Part shown: positions 1-7,301 of the stretch, piece by piece
Layout: each line of letters starts with the position of its first letter
Position numbering within the stretch: the stretch's first letter is position 1
Assembly (NCBI GenBank): GCA_041477815.1
Contig: JBGOUV010000264.1
Coordinates: 1-9,890, forward strand
Length of the DNA stretch: 9,890 nt
Direction: 5' to 3'
From: JBGOUV01 sp041477815
GTDB taxonomy: Bacteria; Acidobacteriota; Terriglobia; Bryobacterales; JACQDG01
Notes under the pieces: generated by a model
What the model was told of the DNA's origin: nothing
The model's database searches: none
Seen by the model: only the letters and a program-made list of their open reading frames with translations
Position numbers and translations under genes: made by a program

Positions 1-949
1 CCAGGCGAATACGGTTGTTCACGCGATCGGCAATGTAGACGCCGCCCGTGGCAGTGGTCGTCAGCCCCCATGGGAAACTCAGCATCGCCTGGGCCGCCGG
101 GCCTCCGTCACCGGAGAATCCGTCCACCCCCGTGCCGGCTACGGTACTGATAACGCCGGTGCTATTCACCTTGCGGACCCGGTTGTTCCCGGCATCGGCG
201 ATCAGCAGATTGCCCGTGCTATCGACGGCCACGTCTTCTGGAACATTCAGCGACGCGCTGGTGGCCAAGCCTTGATCCCCGGCAAAGCGTCCGGCGCCAT
301 TGCCGGCCACGGTGGTGATCACCCCGCCCGGACTGACCCGGCGGACGCGATTGTTGTCGCCGTCGGCGAAATAGAGATTACCGCTACTGTCCAGGGCCAT
401 ACCCAAGGGAAACCTTATGGAGGCGCTGGTGGCGGGACCGCCATCGCCGGAGAACCCAGCCACGCCGTTGCCGGCCAGAGTCGTTATCGTCCCGTCGCTG
501 CTTACCCGGCGGACACGCTGGTTGGAGCTGTCGGCGATATACAAGTTACCGGCCGAGAAAATCACCGAGGTCGGCCGATTCAGTTGGGCATTGGTGGCGG
601 GGCCTCCATCGCCGGAAAAGCCCTCCGCGCCGGTACCGGCCACCGTACTGATAATGCCACCCGGCGTCACCTTGCGGATGCGCCTGTTCCCGGCGTCGGC
701 GATATAGAGGTTGCCGGCGGCGTCCAGCGCCAGACCGGTGACATCGCTCAGCGACGCGTTCACCGCCAGGCCGCCGTCCCCGGAATTCCCGGGAACGCCA
801 TTTCCGGCCACGGTGGAGATCATGCCACTGGGGCTGATGCGCCGGATGCGCCGGTTGTCCACGTCCGAGATATACACATTGCCGCTCGCATCGACGGCCA
901 ATCCCCGGGGGTGATTCAAACCGGCGGTCGCCGCCGGTCCGCCGTCACC
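1..949 (-). repeat. Six tandem NHL repeats, period about 168 nt
   Basis: The coding sequence repeats with a period of 168 nt (56 residues); one unit, the third, has 55. The units are diverged at DNA level but strongly conserved at GDGG, GN-h-YIAD, N-R-h-R and TVAG. The sixth unit is cut by the window edge, so the number of blades in the complete protein is unknown. Confidence 0.85.
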
Positions 950-1048
950 GAAAAACGTTTGGCTCCCGTTGCCCGCGATGGTCGCGATGTTGCCCTGGGA
1001 AAGCAGCGGCCAAGCGGTAAGAAACAAACCCATGAGCTTTGAAGACAT
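1..1048 (-). CDS. Secreted NHL-repeat beta-propeller protein, C-terminus beyond the left edge
   Basis: The reading frame stays open from an ATG at 1048 to the window edge, giving 349 visible residues and no stop, so the gene is partial. Residues 1-19 look like a short Sec signal peptide (MSSKLMGLFLTAWPLLSQG). From residue 34 there are six repeats of 55-56 residues, with GDGG or GDQG at about 34, 90, 146, 201, 257 and 313. Each carries the pattern P-x-G-h-A-h-D-x-x-G-N-h-Y-I-A-D, then N-x-R-h-R-x-V, G-x-I-x-T-V-A-G, which is the NHL signature; such repeats form beta-propeller blades. AAGGGG 7 nt upstream supports this start. It begins 22 nt after the sugar transferase stop, so it is probably co-transcribed with the EPS genes. 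A binding or structural role at the cell surface or in the matrix is inference; no catalytic residues are recognisable. The closest relatives I know of are large acidobacterial NHL proteins. Confidence 0.9.
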   Translation of the reverse strand, partial: MSSKLMGLFLTAWPLLSQGNIATIAGNGSQTFFGDGGPAATAGLNHPRGLAVDASGNVYISDVDNRRIRRISPSGMISTVAGNGVPGNSGDGGLAVNASLSDVTGLALDAAGNLYIADAGNRRIRKVTPGGIISTVAGTGAEGFSGDGGPATNAQLNRPTSVIFSAGNLYIADSSNQRVRRVSSDGTITTLAGNGVAGFSGDGGPATSASIRFPLGMALDSSGNLYFADGDNNRVRRVSPGGVITTVAGNGAGRFAGDQGLATSASLNVPEDVAVDSTGNLLIADAGNNRVRKVNSTGVISTVAGTGVDGFSGDGGPAAQAMLSFPWGLTTTATGGVYIADRVNNRIRL

Positions 1049-1055
1049 TTTAAAT

Positions 1056-1061
1056 CCCCTT
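1056..1061 (-). promoter_or_regulatory. Ribosome binding site of the NHL gene
   Basis: AAGGGG on the minus strand, 7 nt before the ATG at 1048. It favours that ATG over the in-frame ATG at 1033, and it lies wholly in the 22-nt gap after the transferase stop codon. Confidence 0.55.
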
Positions 1062-1070
1062 ATCATTCGG

Positions 1071-2498
1071 TTACCGTCCTCGACCGAACAACACAATTCT
1101 TATGGTTTTCAGCAGGATCCCGGCGTCAAAGCCGAGCGACTTGTGCTTAGCATAGTACAAGTCGTACTGCAATTTTTCGTGGGCATCTTCCACCGAAGCC
1201 CCGTAGCGATACATAATCTGGGCCCATCCCGTAATTCCGGGCTTTACGTAATGACGCAGATTGTAGAAGGGAATCTGTTGCTCGAGCCGGTCTACGAAAT
1301 AGGGTCTTTCCGGACGCGGTCCCACCAGGCTCATTTCCCCGTGCAGGACGTTGATCGCCTGCAGTATTTCGTCCAGCCGGAATTTGCGCAGCAACCGGCC
1401 GACCCTTGTCACTCTCTCGTCCCGCTCTCCCGTCCACACGGGCCCGGTTTCGAGTTCGGCGTCCTGGCGCATGGAGCGGAATTTGTAGATGACGAAGGTC
1501 TCCCCGTGCAGGCCCACGCGGATCTGCCGGAAAAGCACCGGCCCCGGCGAATCGAGCTTGATGGCCAGGGCGATTATCGCCAGCAGCGGCGCTGCCAGCA
1601 GAAGCAGAAGCAGCGCAAAGCTCACATCGAAGACCCGCTTCAAACCGTTGCCGGCCTGGTTGAAGCCGTCGGTGTAAATGAACCACTCGGGGCTCAAGGC
1701 TTCCACCCAGAGCTTGCCGCTGAACTGTTCATAAAAGTCCACGGCGTCGCTGACTTGCAGGCCGCGAAGCCGGGGGTCCAGCAGTGCGGCGGCCAGCTTC
1801 TTCCGGCTCGGTGCGTCCGACTCGGCAACGATCACTCGCGAAATGCGGCCTCGCACCACCATGTCGTGGAGCTGGGCGAAATCGACCGGGACCCCTCGGT
1901 CCGTGGGACTTTCGGGAAAATCCAGCAGTCCGTGGGCACGGCCAGCGGTGACCTTGCAGTGGCCTCTGTCGTTGGCCAGGGCGCCATACAGCTTGCCGGC
2001 GAGATATCCAGTCCCGACAATCAGAATCCCTTCCACCAAGATCTGGTGACTGACCAGGTACCCCAGAAACGAGCGCAAAACCACCGGCAGGAGGCCGGCC
2101 AGCAGCGCTCCTGTGAGGGCGACGCCCGTGCTGGGAGCCAGCACTGGAAATAGGTAGAACAGCAGCTCCGCTGCCATAAACCCCAAGGCGACGGATTCCA
2201 GGACGTCGATCGAAAAGGCCACGAACTTGGAGCTAACGATGAACTTGTCGAGATTGTTAAGATGAAAGAAGACTCCGCAAGCCGCCAGCAGAACGGCCAC
2301 GCCGAGGGTGTTCCCGCCGCGGGCGGCTAGGAGCAAGACGACAGCCAGCAGCGTCAGCTCCGCCGCTAGAAACGCCCCCGCCGGGCGCGGCAGGCAGTAG
2401 GGTCGCGCCTTCAGCCGGCTTTCGCGCGGCGGAGCGCTAACCTCGGCCCAGGTAGTGTTGTTGATAGTGGCGGTAGGCATAAGCGTAACGGGTATCAC
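1071..2498 (-). CDS. Exopolysaccharide polyprenyl-phosphate sugar-1-phosphate transferase
   Basis: An inner-membrane enzyme of the polyprenol phosphate hexose-1-phosphate transferase family (WbaP/WcaJ/EpsE type). It transfers a sugar phosphate from a nucleotide sugar to the lipid carrier, the first step of repeat-unit assembly. N-terminal transmembrane segments lie at about 41-60, 65-80, 98-120 and 124-147. A Rossmann-like regulatory region follows from about 157 (LIVGTGYLAGKL), then the catalytic domain from 287. Visible motifs are KRVFD at 287-291, a membrane helix at 292-313, SPGP(V)LFRQ at 317-325, YKFRSMR at 338-344, the catalytic Asp-Glu pair at 376-377, LVGPRPERP at 391-399 and PGITGWAQ at 420-427. 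The C-terminus, ending KTIRIVLFGRGR, resembles PEP-CTERM/exosortase-associated transferases. The start is uncertain: GTG at 2498 or ATG at 2480, both inside the kinase gene and neither with a clear ribosome binding site. Translational coupling to the kinase gene is likely. The sugar specificity cannot be read from the sequence. Confidence 0.93.
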   Translation of the reverse strand: MIPVTLMPTATINNTTWAEVSAPPRESRLKARPYCLPRPAGAFLAAELTLLAVVLLLAARGGNTLGVAVLLAACGVFFHLNNLDKFIVSSKFVAFSIDVLESVALGFMAAELLFYLFPVLAPSTGVALTGALLAGLLPVVLRSFLGYLVSHQILVEGILIVGTGYLAGKLYGALANDRGHCKVTAGRAHGLLDFPESPTDRGVPVDFAQLHDMVVRGRISRVIVAESDAPSRKKLAAALLDPRLRGLQVSDAVDFYEQFSGKLWVEALSPEWFIYTDGFNQAGNGLKRVFDVSFALLLLLLAAPLLAIIALAIKLDSPGPVLFRQIRVGLHGETFVIYKFRSMRQDAELETGPVWTGERDERVTRVGRLLRKFRLDEILQAINVLHGEMSLVGPRPERPYFVDRLEQQIPFYNLRHYVKPGITGWAQIMYRYGASVEDAHEKLQYDLYYAKHKSLGFDAGILLKTIRIVLFGRGR

Positions 2499-4539
2499 CG
2501 TATTCCACGTCGTTCAGCACCACGCCAACTACGTTGGCGGCGCCGAGGCTCTCGATCGCGCGGCGGAAGAGCTCACGCCGGGTTTGCCGGGCTCGCACGA
2601 CAATCACGACTCCGTCGGCCAGGCCGGCCAGAACGTGGCTGTCGGCGATGGGTACGATGGGCGGACTGTCGAGCACGATAAGCCGGTATTCTTGTCGCAA
2701 GCGCGCCAGCAGCTCCCGAGCCGGTGGCGAGGCCAGCAGGCCGAGCGGGTTCACCGGCAGGGCGCCGCCTGCTATCACATCCAGGTTCCCCAGCTTCGAA
2801 ATGTGGGAACTGATATCGCCTCCGTTTTGGGCCAGCAGATCGCTGAAGCCTTTTGTCGTCTTCAGTCCCAGGTATTGATGCACCTGCGGGCGCCGCAAGT
2901 CGCCGTCGACCAGCAGAACGCGTCCCTCCAGCGAATTGGAGAGCGCCACGCTCAGATTCAGAGCAGTGACGGATTTCCCCTCGTCTCCCGCCGCGCTGGT
3001 CACCACCAGCACCCGGCCGCCGCTTTGCGCCATCCATTGCTCCACTTTCATGCTGAGAATGCCGTATTGTTCCGCAGGAATGGATTGCGGGTCGCTTAAG
3101 ACGGCCAGACGGTGCTTTTGATAATGCTGCATCTGTCCTGGAGCGATGCCCCGGCCGTTGGGTATGGTCGGAACAGCCGACAGCACCGGGAGGTTCGTAA
3201 AGCCCTGGAACTCCTCAATGGTGTCGAACGACGTATCCATCTGCTCCACGAGCAGGACTGCGATCAGGCCCAGCCCCAAGCCGGCCACCAGACCCATAAG
3301 GATGATGCGGTTCCGGGGCGCGCTGGAAGGCGCCGCCGGCAGTTGCGCCGGTTCCGCGATCCGAAAGGCGACGCCCTTGATGCTCTTCTCCAGCCGCTGA
3401 TCCAGCTTCGCCTCCTGCTGCTTCGCCAGCAGGGCCTCGTATTGCGAGCGCGTCAGCGCCGCCTCTCTCACGCGCTGGGCCAGCGTGGTCTCGCGCCCCG
3501 GCGAAGAATCGATCCGGCGCTCATACCTCACCATATCGGAGGCCAGCGTGTTGCGTTCCTGCTGGTAACTCCACAGCCGCTGATCGATCGACTCGGCTTC
3601 GGCCTTCAACGCCACATAGCGCATCTGGACCGGTGACGGTTCACGGCGAATTCCGGCCGGGATGCCGCTCGCCTCCAGGTCCCGGATTTCTCTTTCGACG
3701 CCTTCAATCTCGGGATGCCTGGCGGTGTAGCGGGCCTTAAGCTGCCGCAGCTTGAGACGTAAGTCGTCGAGATTGGTTTCGGCGGTGGTTCTCACTCGCG
3801 GCTCCGCCTCCAGCGCTCCCTGTTTCTCCAGCGCCTTCAATTCCTCGGTCACGGCCAACCGCCGCGCCTGGCCTTCCGCCATCTGGTCGGTCTTGCTCCG
3901 CACCTGCTGTTGCAGGTTCTCGAGCAGCTTCAGGTTGGTCGCGAGGCGCTCGGGAAGCTCGTGCACCACGCTCTGCTTGTAGACCTTCAGGCTCTCTTCC
4001 TGCTCGTTGAGCTGCTTTTGCAGGCGCTCCACCTCCCCATCCAGGAAGCTGTCCGCCTGTTCCACACGCTCGCCACGCAGGTTCGACGTGCGCTGAATGA
4101 ACAGCTCGGCCAGGCGGTTGGTCACCTGCATAACCTGCAGCGGTTGTTCCCCCTCAAAGCTGACATAGAAGGCATCGGGCCCTTCCACCTGGATCTGGAT
4201 TCTCGCCTTCAGCGCCTCGTCCCCCGCACCCAAGTGGTATTCCGCATTCACCGCCTCCAGCACCGTACGGCTGAACAGCGTCTCCCGGATGGTGCGCAAC
4301 TGGTCCTGGATATTGGCAGTAGCTGCGGCGCCGGACCTGCCATTCAGATAGTTCCGCGGAATCGCGGATTCTGCCGCGATCAGCGTGCGGGCGCGAAAGC
4401 GTTCCGGCCGCCGTAGCGTATAAACGCTGGCCGCCGCCGTCAGCAGCAGTACCGGGACCAGCAGGTACAGCTTGCGGCGCTTGAGCGCCCGGAGCACCGT
4501 AAATGCAGAGAGTCCCTTCCCCGCCTCATTCGGTTCCAT
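2437..4539 (-). CDS. Wzc-like chain-length determinant fused to BY-family tyrosine autokinase
   Basis: A 700-residue inner-membrane polysaccharide co-polymerase with a cytoplasmic kinase, matching Wzc in length. TM1 is at about 24-41, followed by a Wzz-type periplasmic region with long coiled coils at about 155-290 and 310-385. A Pro-rich segment (PAQLPAAPSSAP) precedes TM2 at about 411-431. The kinase domain carries Walker A at 514-523 (TSAAGDEGKS), Walker A' at 541-551 (VLLVDGDLRRP) and Walker B at 620-627 (LIVLDSPP). The last 21 residues hold six tyrosines (680, 685, 687, 689, 692, 696), the cluster that autophosphorylates in BY-kinases and controls oligomer cycling and chain length. It starts 3 nt after the barrel gene with a strong GGAGGAG site, and its end overlaps the transferase gene by 62 nt. 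One fused polypeptide is the arrangement typical of Proteobacteria; Firmicutes, and as I recall exosortase loci, split it in two. Confidence 0.96.
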   Translation of the reverse strand: MEPNEAGKGLSAFTVLRALKRRKLYLLVPVLLLTAAASVYTLRRPERFRARTLIAAESAIPRNYLNGRSGAAATANIQDQLRTIRETLFSRTVLEAVNAEYHLGAGDEALKARIQIQVEGPDAFYVSFEGEQPLQVMQVTNRLAELFIQRTSNLRGERVEQADSFLDGEVERLQKQLNEQEESLKVYKQSVVHELPERLATNLKLLENLQQQVRSKTDQMAEGQARRLAVTEELKALEKQGALEAEPRVRTTAETNLDDLRLKLRQLKARYTARHPEIEGVEREIRDLEASGIPAGIRREPSPVQMRYVALKAEAESIDQRLWSYQQERNTLASDMVRYERRIDSSPGRETTLAQRVREAALTRSQYEALLAKQQEAKLDQRLEKSIKGVAFRIAEPAQLPAAPSSAPRNRIILMGLVAGLGLGLIAVLLVEQMDTSFDTIEEFQGFTNLPVLSAVPTIPNGRGIAPGQMQHYQKHRLAVLSDPQSIPAEQYGILSMKVEQWMAQSGGRVLVVTSAAGDEGKSVTALNLSVALSNSLEGRVLLVDGDLRRPQVHQYLGLKTTKGFSDLLAQNGGDISSHISKLGNLDVIAGGALPVNPLGLLASPPARELLARLRQEYRLIVLDSPPIVPIADSHVLAGLADGVVIVVRARQTRRELFRRAIESLGAANVVGVVLNDVEYGDTRYAYAYRHYQQHYLGRG

Positions 4540-4542
4540 GTG

Positions 4543-5814
4543 CTATTTCTCCTCCGGAGTGGGGGGCTCGGCGGGCTCGACGGACTCGACGGGAATCTTC
4601 CCGCGCCGGCGCGGGGCGTCGGCCGGCTCCGGCGGACGCGTCAAGACGATCTCCAGGCCGCCGAAGTAACGCCTCCGCGACAGCGGCGATTCTGAAAATT
4701 GGCTGATGTTCTGACCGTAGTATTCCGCGCGGGCAAACACGATGAGCCGCTCGCTAAGGTGGTAGTCCAGGCGCGACTGACCGATCAGGCTCCGGACGCC
4801 GCGATCTCCAAAGGTCGCCCGCCCCCGCTGCCCGTTGAACTCCAGGCCCACCCGCTTGGTCAGCTTTCCCCGCACCCGCAACGACACCGCTTGGAACAGG
4901 GAGTCGGGCAGCAAGCCATTGGCGAAAGGAACGGCGACGCTCGCCGGGCTCCCGCTGGGCGCCAGACCTCCGAAGAAAGAGAGATACCGCTGGTAGCCGG
5001 CCATCACCCACAGGCCTCCCAACTGCTTTTCCACCGCGCCGCCGGCGGTATACGCGAGTTCCCGGCCGCGAACCCCGCCGCCCGCCACACGGAAGATCAA
5101 ACCGGGATTGACGGTGTACATGTAACCTGCATTCAGGCTGTGGACCGGCTGGTAAGAGTAACCTGCGGAGGCGTCCCTAGCGAGCGGACGGACGCGCAGA
5201 TAGGCGTAGCTCCCGGTCACGGAGTGGTGGCGGTTCACCGTGTGGTCTACCGTCACCGTCCCCGCGTTGGTCATCTGATCGAACCGGTTGGCCTGCGGTC
5301 CGGACAGCGCCATAGTCGTGATCGCATTGTCGAAGCGGAAGAACAATTTCGTGCGCTGGTCCAACCGGTACTTCAACCCGCTGAAGAAGGAGTTCTGCTG
5401 GAAGCGTCCGCGCGGCAGCAGGAATTGACTGTCGGCCAGCCGGCGGCTGGCGTCGTCCGTGGAGAGGAAGGAATCGCCGGCATCCAAGGTCAGCCGGGAA
5501 GTGAGCCGATGATCGAAACGCAGGATCGAGGAATGGTTCCAGGCATTCAGGTCCCGATGCCGGGAGAAGATTTCAAACTCCGGCTCGTAGTCCACGGAGA
5601 ACAGCGTTCGATGCGTGGTTTTCAGAAAGGAGAACGTCGGTGCGGTCAGCATCGTAACCGTGTCGTCCAGCGCCCGGGAGTCCACCAGAAAGTTGTCGTC
5701 ATAGCCGCCGCTCAAGCTCAACGGCGAGGTCAGATAGAATCCGTTGGACCGATGCTGGGCCTGCCCCGCCACCACCGCCAGTAAGAACCAGAGCCCGCTT
5801 TTCATAAGCTTCAT
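4543..5814 (-). CDS. Outer-membrane beta-barrel protein of the exopolysaccharide operon
   Basis: A protein of 423 residues from the ATG at 5814. An upstream ATG at 5865 would give 440 residues, but it lies inside the receiver gene. The chosen start has AGGGGAGA 7 nt upstream and yields a good signal peptide (MKLMKSGLWFLLAVVAGQA, cleavage near residue 19). The rest is a series of alternating amphipathic strands with aromatic ends and short polar turns, for example LSLSGGYDDNFLVDS near the N-terminus, typical of a porin-like barrel. The last strand is probably RRYFGGLEIVLTR. About 30 Pro-, Glu- and Arg-rich residues follow, which is unusual because many barrels end at the final strand. Its position between the export protein and the Wzc-like gene suggests it is the outer-membrane exit or anchor for the polysaccharide. 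It resembles in kind the barrel proteins of PEP-CTERM-type EPS loci, but the precise family is not certain. Confidence 0.8.
   Translation of the reverse strand: MKLMKSGLWFLLAVVAGQAQHRSNGFYLTSPLSLSGGYDDNFLVDSRALDDTVTMLTAPTFSFLKTTHRTLFSVDYEPEFEIFSRHRDLNAWNHSSILRFDHRLTSRLTLDAGDSFLSTDDASRRLADSQFLLPRGRFQQNSFFSGLKYRLDQRTKLFFRFDNAITTMALSGPQANRFDQMTNAGTVTVDHTVNRHHSVTGSYAYLRVRPLARDASAGYSYQPVHSLNAGYMYTVNPGLIFRVAGGGVRGRELAYTAGGAVEKQLGGLWVMAGYQRYLSFFGGLAPSGSPASVAVPFANGLLPDSLFQAVSLRVRGKLTKRVGLEFNGQRGRATFGDRGVRSLIGQSRLDYHLSERLIVFARAEYYGQNISQFSESPLSRRRYFGGLEIVLTRPPEPADAPRRRGKIPVESVEPAEPPTPEEK
4549..4555 (-). promoter_or_regulatory. Strong ribosome binding site of the wzc-like gene
   Basis: GGAGGAG on the minus strand, 9 nt before the ATG at 4539. 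It is made of the last two Glu codons of the barrel gene, just before its TAG, so translation of the two genes is probably coupled. Confidence 0.75.
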
Positions 5815-5821
5815 GCTTCTG

Positions 5822-5829
5822 TCTCCCCT
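5822..5829 (-). promoter_or_regulatory. Ribosome binding site fixing the barrel gene start
   Basis: AGGGGAGA on the minus strand, 7 nt before the ATG at 5814 and within the 16-nt gap after the receiver stop codon. It supports this start over the longer frame from 5865 and places the signal peptide at the N-terminus. Confidence 0.65.
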
Positions 5830-5830
5830 G

Positions 5831-6229
5831 CTAAGCCGCCCGGTCGGTTGCCCGGCAAGCGGCATCGATGGCGCTCTGTAACTGCGCTCCCCGGTAATTC
5901 TGGCGAATGTAGCCGGACGCGCCGGCTTCCAGGCACCGCGATATCAGGGCCTCATCCTCGTACAGGGATAGAATCAAGACCTTGACGTTCGGATCCAGAG
6001 CCTTCATGCGTTGCGTAGCCTCGAAACCTGTCAAATCCGGCGTACCCACGTCCATCAGCACGACATCCGGCTTCAGACGTTCCACCTGCTCGATCGCCTC
6101 GGCGGCGGTGTTGGCTTCTCCTACGATCTCAATGGGAGTTCCTTGCTCGAGCAACGCCTTGATGCCCTCGCGGAACAAGGTGTATTTGTTGCAAATCAGA
6201 ACCCTGATTCTCTTGGTTGCGCTTGCCAT
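5831..6229 (-). CDS. Stand-alone receiver-domain protein with degenerate active site
   Basis: A 132-residue response-regulator receiver of the NarL/FixJ type, with no helix-turn-helix or other output domain. The fold is recognisable end to end: RIRVLIC at 8-13, LFREGIKALLE at 18-28, VVLMD ending at the phosphoacceptor position D60, VLILSLYEDE with S88 at the Thr/Ser position, and EAGASGY at 101-107. Aligned to NarL-type receivers, the two acidic Mg2+-binding residues before LFREG are N14 and K15, and the conserved Lys after GASGY is replaced by Q110. Classical phosphotransfer is therefore doubtful, and a protein-binding pseudo-receiver is likely. AGGAAAGGA precedes the ATG. It lies 25 nt after the export gene and 16 nt before the barrel gene, so regulation of EPS assembly by protein contact is a reasonable inference. 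The partner is unknown. Confidence 0.9.
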   Translation of the reverse strand: MASATKRIRVLICNKYTLFREGIKALLEQGTPIEIVGEANTAAEAIEQVERLKPDVVLMDVGTPDLTGFEATQRMKALDPNVKVLILSLYEDEALISRCLEAGASGYIRQNYRGAQLQSAIDAACRATDRAA

Positions 6230-6254
6230 GCTGGTTCCTTTCCTCAGCGTTCCT

Positions 6255-6854
6255 CTACTCTACGTAGACCGTATCCAGCGGCTGCAGATAGAACGGCGCC
6301 CGGCTTTCCTCTGCAACCGCTTGCTTGACATTGACCTTGATGCGCTGCGGGCCGGCGGGACCATTTCTTAGAACCAGCACCCGGTTCGGCCTGGCCAGAT
6401 CGGTAAAGCCTCCGGCCATGGCGATAGCATCGAGCACGGTGACCCGATTCTTAATCCTGTACACGTCGGGCTTCCGGACTTCGCCCAAAACGGAGATCTT
6501 GAGGCTGTTGACCTGTTTGACCATTACGTTGACCACCGGCTGGGCGATGAATTGGCGCAGTTTCCCGGTGATCTCCTGCTGCAGCTCGACGGCGGTCTTG
6601 CCGCTCGCCTGGAGCTCGTTGGCCAGAGGGAGTGAGATCCTCCCATCCGGGCGTATTACGACGGTGGTCGTCAGGTCCGGCTCCTTCCACACGAACACCT
6701 CGATCACGTCTTCCGGACCCAGGCGGTATTCGGAGGGCCCCGCACTCGCCTCCGGGGACGGCTTTGGGATCTCCGCCGCCCCCGCGAGGAACGTCGTGCC
6801 GGTGAGGACCAGAAGGGCTGCCAGTGTGGTGCGTGATATTACCGTTCGTCTCAT
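6255..6854 (-). CDS. Small Wza-like polysaccharide export protein (Poly_export + SLBB)
   Basis: A periplasmic export protein of 199 residues. A Sec signal peptide covers about 1-27 (hydrophobic LAALLVLTGTTFLAGAA). The poly_export domain spans about 43-113 and begins YRLGPEDVIEVFVWKEPDL; it includes VIRPDGRISLPL at 66-77. An SLBB domain follows at about 118-165 (ISVLGEVRKPDVYRI, then VTVLDAIAMAGG). It is much shorter than E. coli Wza (about 380 residues): it lacks the extra SLBB copy and the C-terminal outer-membrane helix, and the signal peptide has no lipobox Cys. It therefore probably needs another outer-membrane partner, and the barrel two genes downstream is the obvious candidate. It looks most like the short exosortase-associated export proteins. 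It is the first gene of the operon, with GAGG about 6 nt before the ATG. Confidence 0.94.
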   Translation of the reverse strand: MRRTVISRTTLAALLVLTGTTFLAGAAEIPKPSPEASAGPSEYRLGPEDVIEVFVWKEPDLTTTVVIRPDGRISLPLANELQASGKTAVELQQEITGKLRQFIAQPVVNVMVKQVNSLKISVLGEVRKPDVYRIKNRVTVLDAIAMAGGFTDLARPNRVLVLRNGPAGPQRIKVNVKQAVAEESRAPFYLQPLDTVYVE

Positions 6855-7078
6855 ACCGGCCTCGGGGATGGTTTAGTAGTTACGGTGATCAATCTCATGC
6901 TCCGTTCCTCACCGCTTCCTTGTGCACGCCCCGCACCAAACTGCTCCTGGACGAACATGTTGCAGGCGGCTGGGACCGGGACACACGTCCCACTCTCTCC
7001 TGGCAGGGGTTAGGTAGTCGGCGGGAGGTTCTGAAACCCAAGTGACGCCTGCAGCCCAGTTGACGATACATGGCCAGA

Positions 7079-7094
7079 TGACCAAGGATGGTCA
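7079..7094. promoter_or_regulatory. Candidate operator dyad TGACC-N6-GGTCA
   Basis: A perfect 5-bp inverted repeat with a 6-nt centre, the shape of a dimeric regulator site, about 225 nt upstream of the EPS operon start. A 5-bp match is expected by chance somewhere in a gap this size, so only its position argues for it. Confidence 0.18.
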
Positions 7095-7301
7095 AACCGG
7101 ACCTCGTTCGGACTTCTGGAGTCGACCGGCATTTGACAGTCGCTGGTTTAGGCGGCGCGACCATCGAAATGAAAGAAACCACGGGATGGACTACCGCGGT
7201 TACTCGGAGGCGAGGCCTCTCTCTTTTCATCGATCCTGAAGATGATCCGGCTCGCCACAGCGCCGGCCGCCCCTCTGGCGCGCCGTGCGGGCCCCTAGCG
7301 C

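Noticed and set aside
272..1042. 256-residue Gly/Ala-rich repeated open frame on the plus strand
   Set aside because: The repeats mirror the NHL repeats on the minus strand, which have signal peptide, ribosome binding site and family signature.
969..2153. 394-residue open frame on the plus strand
   Set aside because: Antisense to the sugar transferase, whose catalytic motifs are clear. The peptide has no recognisable domain.
4699..5784. 361-residue open frame on the plus strand
   Set aside because: Antisense to the beta-barrel gene, in a GC-rich stretch where stops are rare.
7133..7160. TTGACA as a possible -35 box on the plus strand
   Set aside because: There is no acceptable -10 at 16-18 nt, and no supported plus-strand gene follows.
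7207..7228. Hairpin GAGGC-GAG-GCCTC followed by a T-rich run on the plus strand
   Set aside because: It resembles a terminator but has only 5 bp, and no plus-strand gene precedes it.
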